A DNA stretch of 64,000 nt, from NCBI GenBank assembly GCA_966112615.1, contig CBHWDO010000005.1, positions 62,001 through 126,000 of the forward strand, given 5' to 3'. Source of the stretch: Flavitalea sp966112615 (lineage in GTDB: Bacteria > Bacteroidota > Bacteroidia > Chitinophagales > Chitinophagaceae). The notes below the pieces were generated by a model. That model ran no database searches. It was not told the DNA's origin and saw only the letters and a program-made list of their open reading frames with translations. Positions 51,271 to 59,827 of the stretch are shown in pieces; position 1 is the stretch's first letter; each line of letters starts with the position of its first letter. The position numbers were made by a program, and so were the translations under genes.

Positions 51271-52998
51271 ATGCAAGAGATCATAGCGCAAAAAGTCGAT
51301 ACCTGGCTGAATGGAAATTATGATGAGCAAACAAAGGCGGAGATCCGAAGGTTGCAGGCTGAACATCCCGAAGAACTTACTGAAGGATTTTATAAGAGCC
51401 TGGAATTTGGAACCGGAGGTTTGAGAGGAATTATGGGTATCGGAACCAATCGCATGAACCGATATACTGTAGGTATGGCTACACAGGGTTTTGCCAATTA
51501 CCTCAACCAGGAATTCCCTGGAGGAAAAGTTCGTGTGGCAATTGCGCATGATTCAAGGAATAACAGCAGGATGTTTGCTGAGATCACGGCGAATGTGATG
51601 GCTGCAAATGGCATCAAAGTATTTTTGTTTGAAGCGCTAAGACCTACTCCTGAATTGAGTTTTACCATCAGGCAACTGGGTTGCCAGGGTGGTGTGGTAT
51701 GTACAGCTTCACATAATCCAAAAGAATACAACGGGTATAAAGCATATTGGAATGATGGAGGACAATTGGTTCCACCACACGATAAAAATGTGATCAAGGA
51801 AGTTGAAAAGATCTCTTCAGTAGATGAAGTTAAGTGGAGTGGAGGAGAAGCGAATATTGAGCTGATCGGAAAGGAAATGGATGAGCAATATATTGACATG
51901 GTAAAGAGCCTTAGTGTGTATCCCGAAGTGATCGCAAGGCAGCATGATCTTAAGATCGTGTATACACCCATCCACGGTACTGGAATCAAACTGGTTCCGC
52001 AGGTACTGGAAAGATTTGGATTTACCAATGTCACTATTGTGGAAGAACAGGCGGAACCAAATGGAAATTTTCCGACTGTGGTCTATCCGAATCCCGAAGA
52101 AGCTGAAGCCATGAGTATTGGTCTTAAGAAAGCGAAAGAGCTTAATGCAGATATTCTTCTGGGAACAGATCCAGATGCAGACCGCGTAGGTATTGGTATC
52201 AAAAATCATAAGGGAGAATGGGTGCTGGTAAATGGCAACCAGACTGCTGTACTTGCTTTCAATTATATGATCGAAGCAAGAAAAGCGAAAGGCATTGCAC
52301 AGTCGAATGATATGGTGGTGAAAACAATTGTAACTACTGATATGATCGACGAGATCGCAAGACAGAATAATATCAAGTGCTATAATGTTCTTACGGGTTT
52401 CAAATGGATCGCTGAACTCATCAAGGAAAAAGAAGCTTCTGAAAATTATGTGATCGGTGGCGAGGAAAGTTATGGATTGATGATCGGACCGAAGTTAAGA
52501 GATAAGGATGCAGTGTCAGCCGTGGCATTGTTATGTGAGATGGCAGCTTATGAAAAAGACAAGGGTAGATCATTGTATGATAAACTGATCGATCTCTATG
52601 TACAGTATGGTTTCTATAAAGAATCACTGGTCTCAATAACGAAGAAAGGAATGAATGGTCAGAAGGAGATCGCTGAAATGATGGAAACATTCAGAAGCAA
52701 CCCTCCTAAAACACTGAATGGTACTGCAGTTCAGGAATTATTGGATTATGAATTAAGGAAAGGAACTAACCTGGTTACTGGTGAAACATGGGATATTAAA
52801 CTTCCAAAATCAAATGTGTTGCAATTCATTTTAGATGATGGAACTAAGATCTCTGCACGTCCTTCAGGAACTGAACCAAAGATCAAATTCTATTTCAGTG
52901 TGAATGAAAAGCTGTCATCTGCAAATGAGTTTGATGCAGTGATGGAAAAGCTGAATGCGAAGATCGACAGGATTACAAAAGAGCTTCAGTTAGCCTGA
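51271..52998 (+). CDS. Phospho-sugar mutase (phosphoglucomutase/phosphomannomutase type)
   Basis: The 575-residue enzyme interconverts hexose-1- and hexose-6-phosphates. It has the phosphoserine loop TASHNPKEYNGYK, the metal loop GTDPDADRVGIG, the sugar-specificity loop GGEESYGLM and the phosphate-binding site RPSGTEPKIKFYFS. GEESYG is typical of the bacterial phosphoglucomutase/phosphopentomutase subfamily. It could supply glucose-1-phosphate to GlgC. The ATG at 51271 is chosen; 15 codons of open frame before it overlap the end of the previous gene. After the stop come CGGGCTGAAC elements. Confidence 0.93.
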   Translation: MQEIIAQKVDTWLNGNYDEQTKAEIRRLQAEHPEELTEGFYKSLEFGTGGLRGIMGIGTNRMNRYTVGMATQGFANYLNQEFPGGKVRVAIAHDSRNNSRMFAEITANVMAANGIKVFLFEALRPTPELSFTIRQLGCQGGVVCTASHNPKEYNGYKAYWNDGGQLVPPHDKNVIKEVEKISSVDEVKWSGGEANIELIGKEMDEQYIDMVKSLSVYPEVIARQHDLKIVYTPIHGTGIKLVPQVLERFGFTNVTIVEEQAEPNGNFPTVVYPNPEEAEAMSIGLKKAKELNADILLGTDPDADRVGIGIKNHKGEWVLVNGNQTAVLAFNYMIEARKAKGIAQSNDMVVKTIVTTDMIDEIARQNNIKCYNVLTGFKWIAELIKEKEASENYVIGGEESYGLMIGPKLRDKDAVSAVALLCEMAAYEKDKGRSLYDKLIDLYVQYGFYKESLVSITKKGMNGQKEIAEMMETFRSNPPKTLNGTAVQELLDYELRKGTNLVTGETWDIKLPKSNVLQFILDDGTKISARPSGTEPKIKFYFSVNEKLSSANEFDAVMEKLNAKIDRITKELQLA

Positions 52999-53013
52999 TG
53001 TAATGTAAAATTT

Positions 53014-53098
53014 CGGGCTGAACCGAGCGAAGCGAAGGGGCTGAACGATTGGTGTAACACCCGTCGTTCAGCCCGCCCTACGGGCGTTCAGCCCGTTA
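53014..53098. repeat. Cluster of CGGGCTGAACG elements in inverted arrangement
   Basis: The core GGGCTGAAC appears at 53014 and 53037 on the plus strand and twice on the minus strand (GTTCAGCCC near 53076 and 53094). GGGCTGAACGA and TCGTTCAGCCC form an 11-bp perfect stem, and GCCCG/CGGGC a second small hairpin. It fills the space between the convergent phosphohexomutase and Gfo/Idh genes and could end both transcripts. Confidence 0.75.
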
Positions 53099-54289
53099 CT
53101 CTATCACCCTCTCCACAACCTTCCCGGTCTCTTTATTTTTTAAGATCACTTTTCTTGCTCCAAAGTGAGTGACTTCATCTTTGATCAGGTAATGCTCTGC
53201 GTCGTATTCCTGCAGGTGACTGTCTTTGGTGACACCTTCACGGCCACGCCAGATCTCTAAATTTACTGGTTCCCATTGTTTTGTTTTTGCAGAACGATAT
53301 GCTGCATCCAATACTGCATTCACCACATACCCATCATAGAAAGTTTCACGGGGATCCCGACCTTCTTCCATGGCATTGAACATATCAGTGAACATATGAT
53401 TATACCCCAGGTCGTTTATTTCATCTCCAACCGGAAACAGCCAACCCGTATTGCTTTCAGCCTTTTCCGCCACATAATCGGCGCCTTTGCCGCTTGTGAA
53501 CATTTCAAAACCGGTACGTAAAAAGTTATTGAGCCAGATGGTTCCTTCTGTTCCCATCACTTCATCGCGAAGGTCAAGTCCCCCGCGGAAAGTCCAGCTT
53601 ACTTCAAACTGTCCGATGGCTCCATTTTCATACTTCACCAATGCAATGGCATGATCTTCCGCAGGAATTGGTTTCACCTGTGTATCTGCCCAACACATTA
53701 CTTCAATTGGTTTGATATCCTTACCAATAAAACTACGGGTGATCTCTACGCAATGACAGCCAAGGTCGAGGATACATCCCCCACCTGCCTGTTCAATATC
53801 CCAGAACCAGTCGCTGTGCGGACCAGGATGGGTTTCACGTGATTTGGCCCAGAGAATCCTTCCTAATGCACCGTTCTTTACACTTTCATATGCCTTGATA
53901 AATTTTGGTGTATATACAAGGTCTTCAAGATATCCGTTAAAAATTCCTGCTTCTTCTACTGCTAACAACATGCGTTTTGCTTCTTCGGCATTTCTTCCCA
54001 ATGGCTTTGTTGTAATAACCGCTTTTTTGTGTTTGCAACAAAGCATCACTGCAGGTTCATGCAGGTTATTGGGCAAGGCAATACATACCACATCAACATC
54101 AGGATGTGCAATGGCTTCTTCCATATTGGTTGTAAAGTGCCCGCATTTGTAATCATCTGCGAATTTTATCGCCGACTCTTCTCTTCTTGAATAAATGCTG
54201 ATGATCTTGTCCTTACTTCTTTGTCCCTGCAGGGAATCGGCATAGAACCTGCCGATGAACCCTGAACCAAGCATGGCAATTTTCTTCAT
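53096..54289 (-). CDS. Gfo/Idh/MocA-family oxidoreductase (cytoplasmic)
   Basis: The 397-residue protein has a Rossmann fold (AMLGSGFIGRFYADSL) and the family lysine in ITTKPLGR, where Thr stands for the usual Glu before Lys-Pro. A C-terminal domain follows, with LDLGCHCVEITRSFIG and the VMCWADTQ region. No signal peptide, unlike the two paralogues at 7693 and 9209. It is the last gene of a three-gene leftward operon with an MFS transporter and a phytanoyl dioxygenase, suggesting uptake and oxidation of a polyol or sugar derivative. Confidence 0.88.
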   Translation of the reverse strand: MKKIAMLGSGFIGRFYADSLQGQRSKDKIISIYSRREESAIKFADDYKCGHFTTNMEEAIAHPDVDVVCIALPNNLHEPAVMLCCKHKKAVITTKPLGRNAEEAKRMLLAVEEAGIFNGYLEDLVYTPKFIKAYESVKNGALGRILWAKSRETHPGPHSDWFWDIEQAGGGCILDLGCHCVEITRSFIGKDIKPIEVMCWADTQVKPIPAEDHAIALVKYENGAIGQFEVSWTFRGGLDLRDEVMGTEGTIWLNNFLRTGFEMFTSGKGADYVAEKAESNTGWLFPVGDEINDLGYNHMFTDMFNAMEEGRDPRETFYDGYVVNAVLDAAYRSAKTKQWEPVNLEIWRGREGVTKDSHLQEYDAEHYLIKDEVTHFGARKVILKNKETGKVVERVIE

Positions 54290-54318
54290 GATCGTTAGTT
54301 ATGATTGAGTGATTGATG

Positions 54319-55518
54319 TTAGCTTTTTCCTGCCTGCGAGATCTCTTTTTTCTCTGTAAAGAAAATGATGAAATAGATCAGTACGGCCACCGCAATGAAT
54401 GCAGGTACATACCAGATACTAGTCCAGTTGTGACCGGTTCCTGTGGTGTAATTATTTGCCACAAAACCTGAAACCCATGTACCGATGAACATTCCCAATC
54501 CATAGGTTGCAAATGTGAACAAACCCTGTGCAGCATTCTTGATCTTTTCGCCTGCTTTCTTTTCAGTGTACATATATCCTGTTACAAAGAAGAAATCATA
54601 ACAGATCCCGTGCAATACGATACCGGCATACAACATCCAGGTATTGGATCCCATATCACCATAGGCAAAGAATACATAACGTAGTATCCAGGCAACCATT
54701 CCAAGCAGTAACATTTTTTTCACTCCAATTGAATTGAACAGGAATGGAATGGCAAGAATGAATACGGCTTCTGAAACCTGGCCAAGTATCATTTTGCTAG
54801 CCGCATTTTCCATTCCCATTTCATTGAGGAAAAGGTTTGCGAAACCATAATAGAATGACAATGGAATACAAACCAGGATCGCAGCAATGAAAAAGATCAG
54901 GTATGGTTTATCCTTGAATAAAACAAAAGCTTCTGTTCCCAGTGCTTTAGATGCTGAAGATGCATCTCCGCCTTTTGGAGGCGTATCAGGCAATGCAAAA
55001 CTTAATAATCCTAAACCTGCAGAAACTGCAGCGGCCATAATAAATGTTGAAGATGTCTTTTCAATAGCAAAGGCACCGATCAGTAAACCAGCAACGATCC
55101 AGCCCACTGTACCGAATACCCTGATCCATGGGAATTGTTTTCCAGGATCAGTCATCTGGTGAAATGCAATACTGTTCGACAATGCAATGGTTGGCATATA
55201 CAGTAAAGAGTACAACAGGATGAGGATATAAAAGTATGTGTTGTTTTCAATCTGAGTGGCTAAGAACAGAAGTACTGCTCCAATCAAATGCAAAACACCC
55301 ATAATTTTTTGGGCAGAGAAATAACGGTCGGCGACCATACCTACAAAGAAAGGAGAGATCATGGTTGCAATAGCCAGTGCGCTGTATGCTGCACCAATCT
55401 GTATGCCGGTAGAACCAAGATTTTCCGACATATACGTTCCCATAGTTACGTACCAGGAACCCCAGATAAAATATTCCATGAACATCATCAGGGCGAGGAG
55501 AACACTACTTTTATTCAT
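54319..55518 (-). CDS. Nucleoside-permease-like MFS transporter
   Basis: The 399-residue protein has twelve predicted helices. It opens with LMMFMEYFIWGSWYVTMGTY and includes FFVGMVADRYFSAQK and FPWIRVFGTVGWIVAGLLIG, the pattern of the NupG/XapB-type nucleoside-H+ symporters. In Bacteroidota such carriers are often next to Gfo/Idh/MocA genes and may carry other sugars, so the nucleoside label is not firm. It is co-directional with its neighbours, with gaps of 29 and 42 bases. Confidence 0.83.
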   Translation of the reverse strand: MNKSSVLLALMMFMEYFIWGSWYVTMGTYMSENLGSTGIQIGAAYSALAIATMISPFFVGMVADRYFSAQKIMGVLHLIGAVLLFLATQIENNTYFYILILLYSLLYMPTIALSNSIAFHQMTDPGKQFPWIRVFGTVGWIVAGLLIGAFAIEKTSSTFIMAAAVSAGLGLLSFALPDTPPKGGDASSASKALGTEAFVLFKDKPYLIFFIAAILVCIPLSFYYGFANLFLNEMGMENAASKMILGQVSEAVFILAIPFLFNSIGVKKMLLLGMVAWILRYVFFAYGDMGSNTWMLYAGIVLHGICYDFFFVTGYMYTEKKAGEKIKNAAQGLFTFATYGLGMFIGTWVSGFVANNYTTGTGHNWTSIWYVPAFIAVAVLIYFIIFFTEKKEISQAGKS

Positions 55519-55560
55519 TTGTTAGCGGATTGATTGTTTGAAGTCAAAAAGATATGCATT

Positions 55561-56421
55561 TTACAAATTAGTGGTCACTTCTTTCTCCCAACCTGTTTCT
55601 TTTAATGCGGGATCATTTTCTTTTTTTAGGAAATCACCCTGTTCACTGGCGCCTTCAACAGCTGCCTGCATCAGTGCTTCATCATCTACAACGGCCACCG
55701 GAGTTTTCCATGATTCGCTGTCATCATTGAAAGCAGGATTAGATAAAGAATTGTAGCAGGAGATCAGCGACCATCTTGGATGATCTGATAGATTGGCTTC
55801 AGATCGATGTAAAATATTACTGTGAAAAAATAATGCATCACCAGGCTGCAATTCAACATACACATGCTCCATCATCTTCAGGCAATGGTTGACCATCACC
55901 ATATCGGCACCTACCTGTTCACCGGCAAAACCATGATTCACTCTACCAAGTTTATGTGAGCCTTTGATCACTTGCAGACAACCATTTTCCTTGTTGGCAG
56001 GTGTGAGTGCGATCATTACACTTACCAGCTGGTCGGGAAACAGGAATTGATTCTTGTACCAGTAACCATAATCCTGGTGCCATTCCCAGGCTCCACCAAC
56101 TTTAGGTTCTTTCTGCATTAATTTGGAATGAAAATGACAGGCAGGGCTATCACTATCCAGGAGTTTTGCAACCGAATACACCATTCTTTTACTTCTCAGC
56201 AGCATGCTGTAAACATCATTGCCTGGGGTAAACCAGAGAGTGAGTTTTGTTTTTCTTCCCTGCTGATCATTCAGGTCAACAGCATTGCTGCGCATTACCT
56301 GGTCGTTGACAGCGATAGAGTATAATTTATCAATTTCCTGTTGGGAGAAGAAATTCCTGACGATCACAAAACCGTCTTGCTGGAAGGATAGCACTTCCTG
56401 ATCGTTGAGGATGTGTGGCAT
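55561..56421 (-). CDS. Phytanoyl-CoA dioxygenase-family protein
   Basis: The 286-residue protein is an Fe(II)/2-oxoglutarate oxygenase. The HxD pair is in WEWHQDYGYWY, and the distal His and the Arg for 2-oxoglutarate are in FHSNILHRSEANLSDHPRWS. A cytoplasmic hydroxylase of a small molecule is expected; the substrate is unknown. It heads the leftward operon. The TATCTTAG box at 56436-56443 (minus strand) is one mismatch from the -7 consensus and lies at a good distance from the ATG. Confidence 0.88.
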   Translation of the reverse strand: MPHILNDQEVLSFQQDGFVIVRNFFSQQEIDKLYSIAVNDQVMRSNAVDLNDQQGRKTKLTLWFTPGNDVYSMLLRSKRMVYSVAKLLDSDSPACHFHSKLMQKEPKVGGAWEWHQDYGYWYKNQFLFPDQLVSVMIALTPANKENGCLQVIKGSHKLGRVNHGFAGEQVGADMVMVNHCLKMMEHVYVELQPGDALFFHSNILHRSEANLSDHPRWSLISCYNSLSNPAFNDDSESWKTPVAVVDDEALMQAAVEGASEQGDFLKKENDPALKETGWEKEVTTNL

Positions 56422-56460
56422 GGCAGTCGTTTTACCTAAGATAGGGATTTTTGATGCAGA

Positions 56461-56537
56461 AATCGGGAATCGGAAATGGAGAATCGGGAATAGCTTACAC
56501 CTTAATATTCCCCATTCCCGATTCTCTATTCCCGATT
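56461..56537. repeat. AATCGGG heptad arrays in inverted arrangement
   Basis: On the plus strand AATCGGG, AATCGGA, AATGGAG, AATCGGG, AATAGCT follow each other. From 56537 leftwards on the minus strand AATCGGG, AATAGAG, AATCGGG, AATGGGG follow. The two arms can pair as an imperfect hairpin. The right arm begins eight bases beyond the stop of the histidine kinase, in the sense direction. Confidence 0.8.
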
Positions 56538-56544
56538 ATATATT

Positions 56545-58089
56545 TTATCCTATTGGAAATAACACCTCCACCTTCGTCCCTTCACCATGCACGGATTCTA
56601 TCGAAAAAATTCCGTTCATGCTGGCTGCTCTCTCACGCATGCCGATTATTCCTAAATGACGACGATGCATTACTTCAATTTTATTGAATCCGATTCCATT
56701 GTCTTCCACTTTAAATTTCAGAAACTTTCCTTCCTGCTGTAAGGAAATGAAGACTTCGCTTGCTTTGGAATGTAAAAGAATATTTGATTTGATCTCCCGG
56801 AAGATCTTTAGGAGGTCGGACCGTTTGCTTAAGCTGATCAGTTGGTCAAGATTTGGATCAATATCTATCCGGCATTCAATAGAAAAATTGGATTGAAGGT
56901 CATCACAATGAAGTTTCATCTTATCAGAAAAACTAATATTCTTGAAATTATCCAACCTTACTTCCCATCCAATCTGCTTCACCGAATGATTGATTTTGTC
57001 AACCGTTTCCTGCAAATGGTTTATTTCATTGACCAGTTCTTTCTCGGACTGATACTTCTTTACCAGCCATTTCAATTCCATACCCAGCGTGGTAATATCC
57101 TGTCCCAATTGATCATGTATCTCCCTGGCCAGGTTATTTCTTTCTTCATTCTTAAGATCCTGCAGGTGCAGGGCCAGATCACGCAACTCTTTGGAATATT
57201 TGATAAGCTGTTTTTGTGCGGCTTTTTGTGGAGTGATGTCAACCAGGGTGGCCAGCACTTTTGATAAATTATCTTTGTATGCTAGTGGAACATTGGCATG
57301 TACGATCAGTGTTTTACTTCCTTCGGGGAATTGCACTTCAACTTCATGATGGAAGGATAATTCACCTTTATAAAGACTTTCAAGATGAGCCTGGAAAACT
57401 GGTCTGAACTCTTCATAATTGTTGAATTTATTTGCAAATTCCTCCAGGTTTGATGCGTTAAAGAGTTGAAGGGTATAATTGTTTGTATAAGTTACTCTTA
57501 ATTGTGCAACAGTTTGAAAATAAATTTCAGGATATAATTCAAGATAAGAGGATAATGTTTGAAAACCTTTATCCTTTGCATCTTTGAATAGATGTATTAT
57601 CGGAGAAAAATCCACTTCAAAACTTCCGATCGTTGAATTATTTTTCCAGCTCTCTAATTCGGATGCTTTTCGGAAATGCTCTTTTTCAATCTCTTTTATA
57701 GAACTCAGGTCTATATAGGTTCCCACCATACTAAGCGGTTTTCCATCATCCGACCATTCTATAATCCTTCCGCGGTCAAGTATATATTTGTATTCACCGT
57801 TCTTCTGCATCATGCGATGAACATTGGAATACATAGGTGTCTTTTGTTCAAGGTGCAGTTGTATATTCTTCGAAGTTTGCTGCATATCATCAGGATGAAT
57901 TCTGCTTGTCCATTCAGACAGGTCATTGCTGATCTCCTGATCTTTGAATCCTAACATAGCTTTCCATTCCGGACTGAAAAAAACCTTGCCGGTCTGGATA
58001 TTCCAGTCCCAAACACCGAGTTCACTTCCTTCCAATGCAAGCTGTAACCTTTTGAATTGCTGCTCTTCAGAGCTGATATTCTTGCTCAA
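56545..58089 (-). CDS. PAS sensor histidine kinase (HisKA_3/NarX-like)
   Basis: The 514-residue cytoplasmic protein has a PAS domain with PAC tail (QLALEGSELGVWDWNIQTGK to SMVGTYIDLS, about 13-130) and a second PAS-like region (about 150-290). A HisKA_3 domain follows, with phospho-acceptor His in LAREIHDQLGQD, then the HATPase (FREIKSNILLHS, VEDNGIGF, GIIGMRERA, GEGTKVEVLFP). There are no membrane segments. The start is a TTG, because an in-frame stop lies five codons upstream and no ATG precedes the PAS domain. An out-of-frame ATG mini-ORF of 12 codons overlaps this start. No response regulator is adjacent. Confidence 0.88.
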   Translation of the reverse strand: MSKNISSEEQQFKRLQLALEGSELGVWDWNIQTGKVFFSPEWKAMLGFKDQEISNDLSEWTSRIHPDDMQQTSKNIQLHLEQKTPMYSNVHRMMQKNGEYKYILDRGRIIEWSDDGKPLSMVGTYIDLSSIKEIEKEHFRKASELESWKNNSTIGSFEVDFSPIIHLFKDAKDKGFQTLSSYLELYPEIYFQTVAQLRVTYTNNYTLQLFNASNLEEFANKFNNYEEFRPVFQAHLESLYKGELSFHHEVEVQFPEGSKTLIVHANVPLAYKDNLSKVLATLVDITPQKAAQKQLIKYSKELRDLALHLQDLKNEERNNLAREIHDQLGQDITTLGMELKWLVKKYQSEKELVNEINHLQETVDKINHSVKQIGWEVRLDNFKNISFSDKMKLHCDDLQSNFSIECRIDIDPNLDQLISLSKRSDLLKIFREIKSNILLHSKASEVFISLQQEGKFLKFKVEDNGIGFNKIEVMHRRHLGIIGMRERAASMNGIFSIESVHGEGTKVEVLFPIG

Positions 58090-58243
58090 AACACCTGCTT
58101 TTCATAAAGTTAGATTGCTGGTATTTTTCAAAAATTTATTCCATGTCTCTTATCATTGAATTAGGGGTATTATATTAAATATTAATCCGGAAATTGATAT
58201 AGGACAAGTTTTTTCATTCATTTCCACGAACAGGCGTTAGTTG

Positions 58244-58251
58244 TATATTCG
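58244..58251 (+). promoter_or_regulatory. Imperfect -7 box before hutH (TATATTCG)
   Basis: One mismatch from TAnnTTTG, four bases before the ATG at 58256. A similar TATATTCA lies at 62361-62368 before hutI. The shared weak box hints that an activator may be needed. Confidence 0.3.
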
Positions 58252-58255
58252 GGGC

Positions 58256-59818
58256 ATGAATACCGATTTTCATTATGGAAATGACCAACTGACTGTTTCA
58301 TCAGCACTCGATATTACTAATGGCAATAAGAAAGGAACGATAGAAAGGGCTGCAAGGGAAAAGATCCTTCGTTCACAGGAGTTGGTGCAGGAAATCGTCG
58401 ATAAAGACCTGACCGTTTACGGCATCAATACGGGTTTCGGCATACTTGCAAATACTTCAATTTCCGCCTCCGATACACGTACCCTTCAGCATAAAATATT
58501 ACAGAGCCACAGTGTTGGTGTAGGTGATCCTGTGTCTGAAATCATTGCGAAACTGATGCTGATCCTGAAAATGCAAAGTCTGAGCATGGGTTTCAGCGGT
58601 GTACAGTTAACGACACTCGAAAGAATTCAATGGCATATCGATCAGCATATCATACCAGTTGTTCCGGAAAAAGGCAGTGTTGGAGCTTCCGGTGATCTTG
58701 CCCCGCTTGCTCACCTGTTTCTTCCATTGATTGGGCTTGGAGAAGTGTTCTATAAAGGAAATAGAATTCCGACTGCAGAAATGATGCAGCGAGAAAATAT
58801 TCAACCCATTCAACTAGGACCAAAGGAAGGACTGGCTCTCATCAACGGAACCCAATTCATTGCTGCTTTTGCAACTCTTGGTGTTCAACGCCTGCATAAT
58901 TGCCTGGAAGCAGCGGATATTATTGGTGCAATGAGCCTGGAATCTCTTACCGGTACAAAAGCACCTTTTGATGAAAGATTACACAGGCTTCGCCCATTTG
59001 ATGGTAACCGGCTTGTTGCGCAAAGACTCATGCTGATGCTCCAGGGTTCAGAGATCATGCAAAGCCATGTCGATTGTGGTCGTGTTCAGGATCCTTACAG
59101 CTTACGTTGCATGCCGCAGGTACATGGTGCTTCACGAAATGCCTGGCTTCACCTGAAAGAGCTGACAGAAATTGAATTGAATTCTGTTACGGATAACCCG
59201 ATCATTTTCGGTGCAACAGATACCATCAGCGGAGGTAATTTTCATGGTCAACCACTAGCATTACCACTTGATTACGGATGCATTGCTGCAGCAGAAGCAG
59301 GAAATATTTCCGACAGGAGATGTTACCTGATGCTGGAGGGAAAATTCGGTCTGCCGGTTTTATTGATGAGCAATGTTGGACTGAACAGTGGATTTATGAT
59401 CCCTCAATACACAACCGCAGCACTGGTTACAGAGAATAAAACACTTTGTTTTCCTGCAAGTGCCGATAGTATTCCGACATCGCTAGGACAGGAAGATCAT
59501 GTTAGCATGGGAAGTATCAGCGGAAGAAAACTGAATAAAGTGATCGACAACCTTGAATATATTTTGGCCATTGAACTAATGACTGCATGCCAGGCCATCG
59601 AATTCAGAAGACCACACAAAAGCAGTGCCCTGCTTGAATTTGCGCATGACCATGTACGTGAGTATGTTTCTTTTGCTAATGAAGACCGGGTATTTGCTAA
59701 TGATATCAACCAAATACATGCGATCATCAATAATGGATCTTTTGTACAGCAGGTGAATCATTTTGCACAAAGATCAGGGCTCGATTTAAATAAGAATTTT
59801 GATTCTTTCAAACTTTAA
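58256..59818 (+). CDS. hutH: Histidine ammonia-lyase
   Basis: The 520-residue enzyme converts L-histidine to urocanate and ammonia. The self-made MIO group forms from Ala144-Ser145-Gly146 in GSVGASGDLAPLAHL. YGINTGFG near residue 55 provides the catalytic tyrosine, and QDPYSLRCMPQVHG and NDNPI-like NSVTDNPIIF are family blocks. The ATG at 58256 is used rather than a TTG five codons earlier. hutU follows after nine bases. Confidence 0.96.
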   Translation: MNTDFHYGNDQLTVSSALDITNGNKKGTIERAAREKILRSQELVQEIVDKDLTVYGINTGFGILANTSISASDTRTLQHKILQSHSVGVGDPVSEIIAKLMLILKMQSLSMGFSGVQLTTLERIQWHIDQHIIPVVPEKGSVGASGDLAPLAHLFLPLIGLGEVFYKGNRIPTAEMMQRENIQPIQLGPKEGLALINGTQFIAAFATLGVQRLHNCLEAADIIGAMSLESLTGTKAPFDERLHRLRPFDGNRLVAQRLMLMLQGSEIMQSHVDCGRVQDPYSLRCMPQVHGASRNAWLHLKELTEIELNSVTDNPIIFGATDTISGGNFHGQPLALPLDYGCIAAAEAGNISDRRCYLMLEGKFGLPVLLMSNVGLNSGFMIPQYTTAALVTENKTLCFPASADSIPTSLGQEDHVSMGSISGRKLNKVIDNLEYILAIELMTACQAIEFRRPHKSSALLEFAHDHVREYVSFANEDRVFANDINQIHAIINNGSFVQQVNHFAQRSGLDLNKNFDSFKL

Positions 59819-59827
59819 TTAACCATC

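Noticed and set aside
53096..56421. A new defence or toxin-antitoxin system in the Gfo/Idh-MFS-dioxygenase operon
   Set aside because: All three proteins have clear metabolic family motifs, and nothing in the operon resembles an effector or immunity gene.
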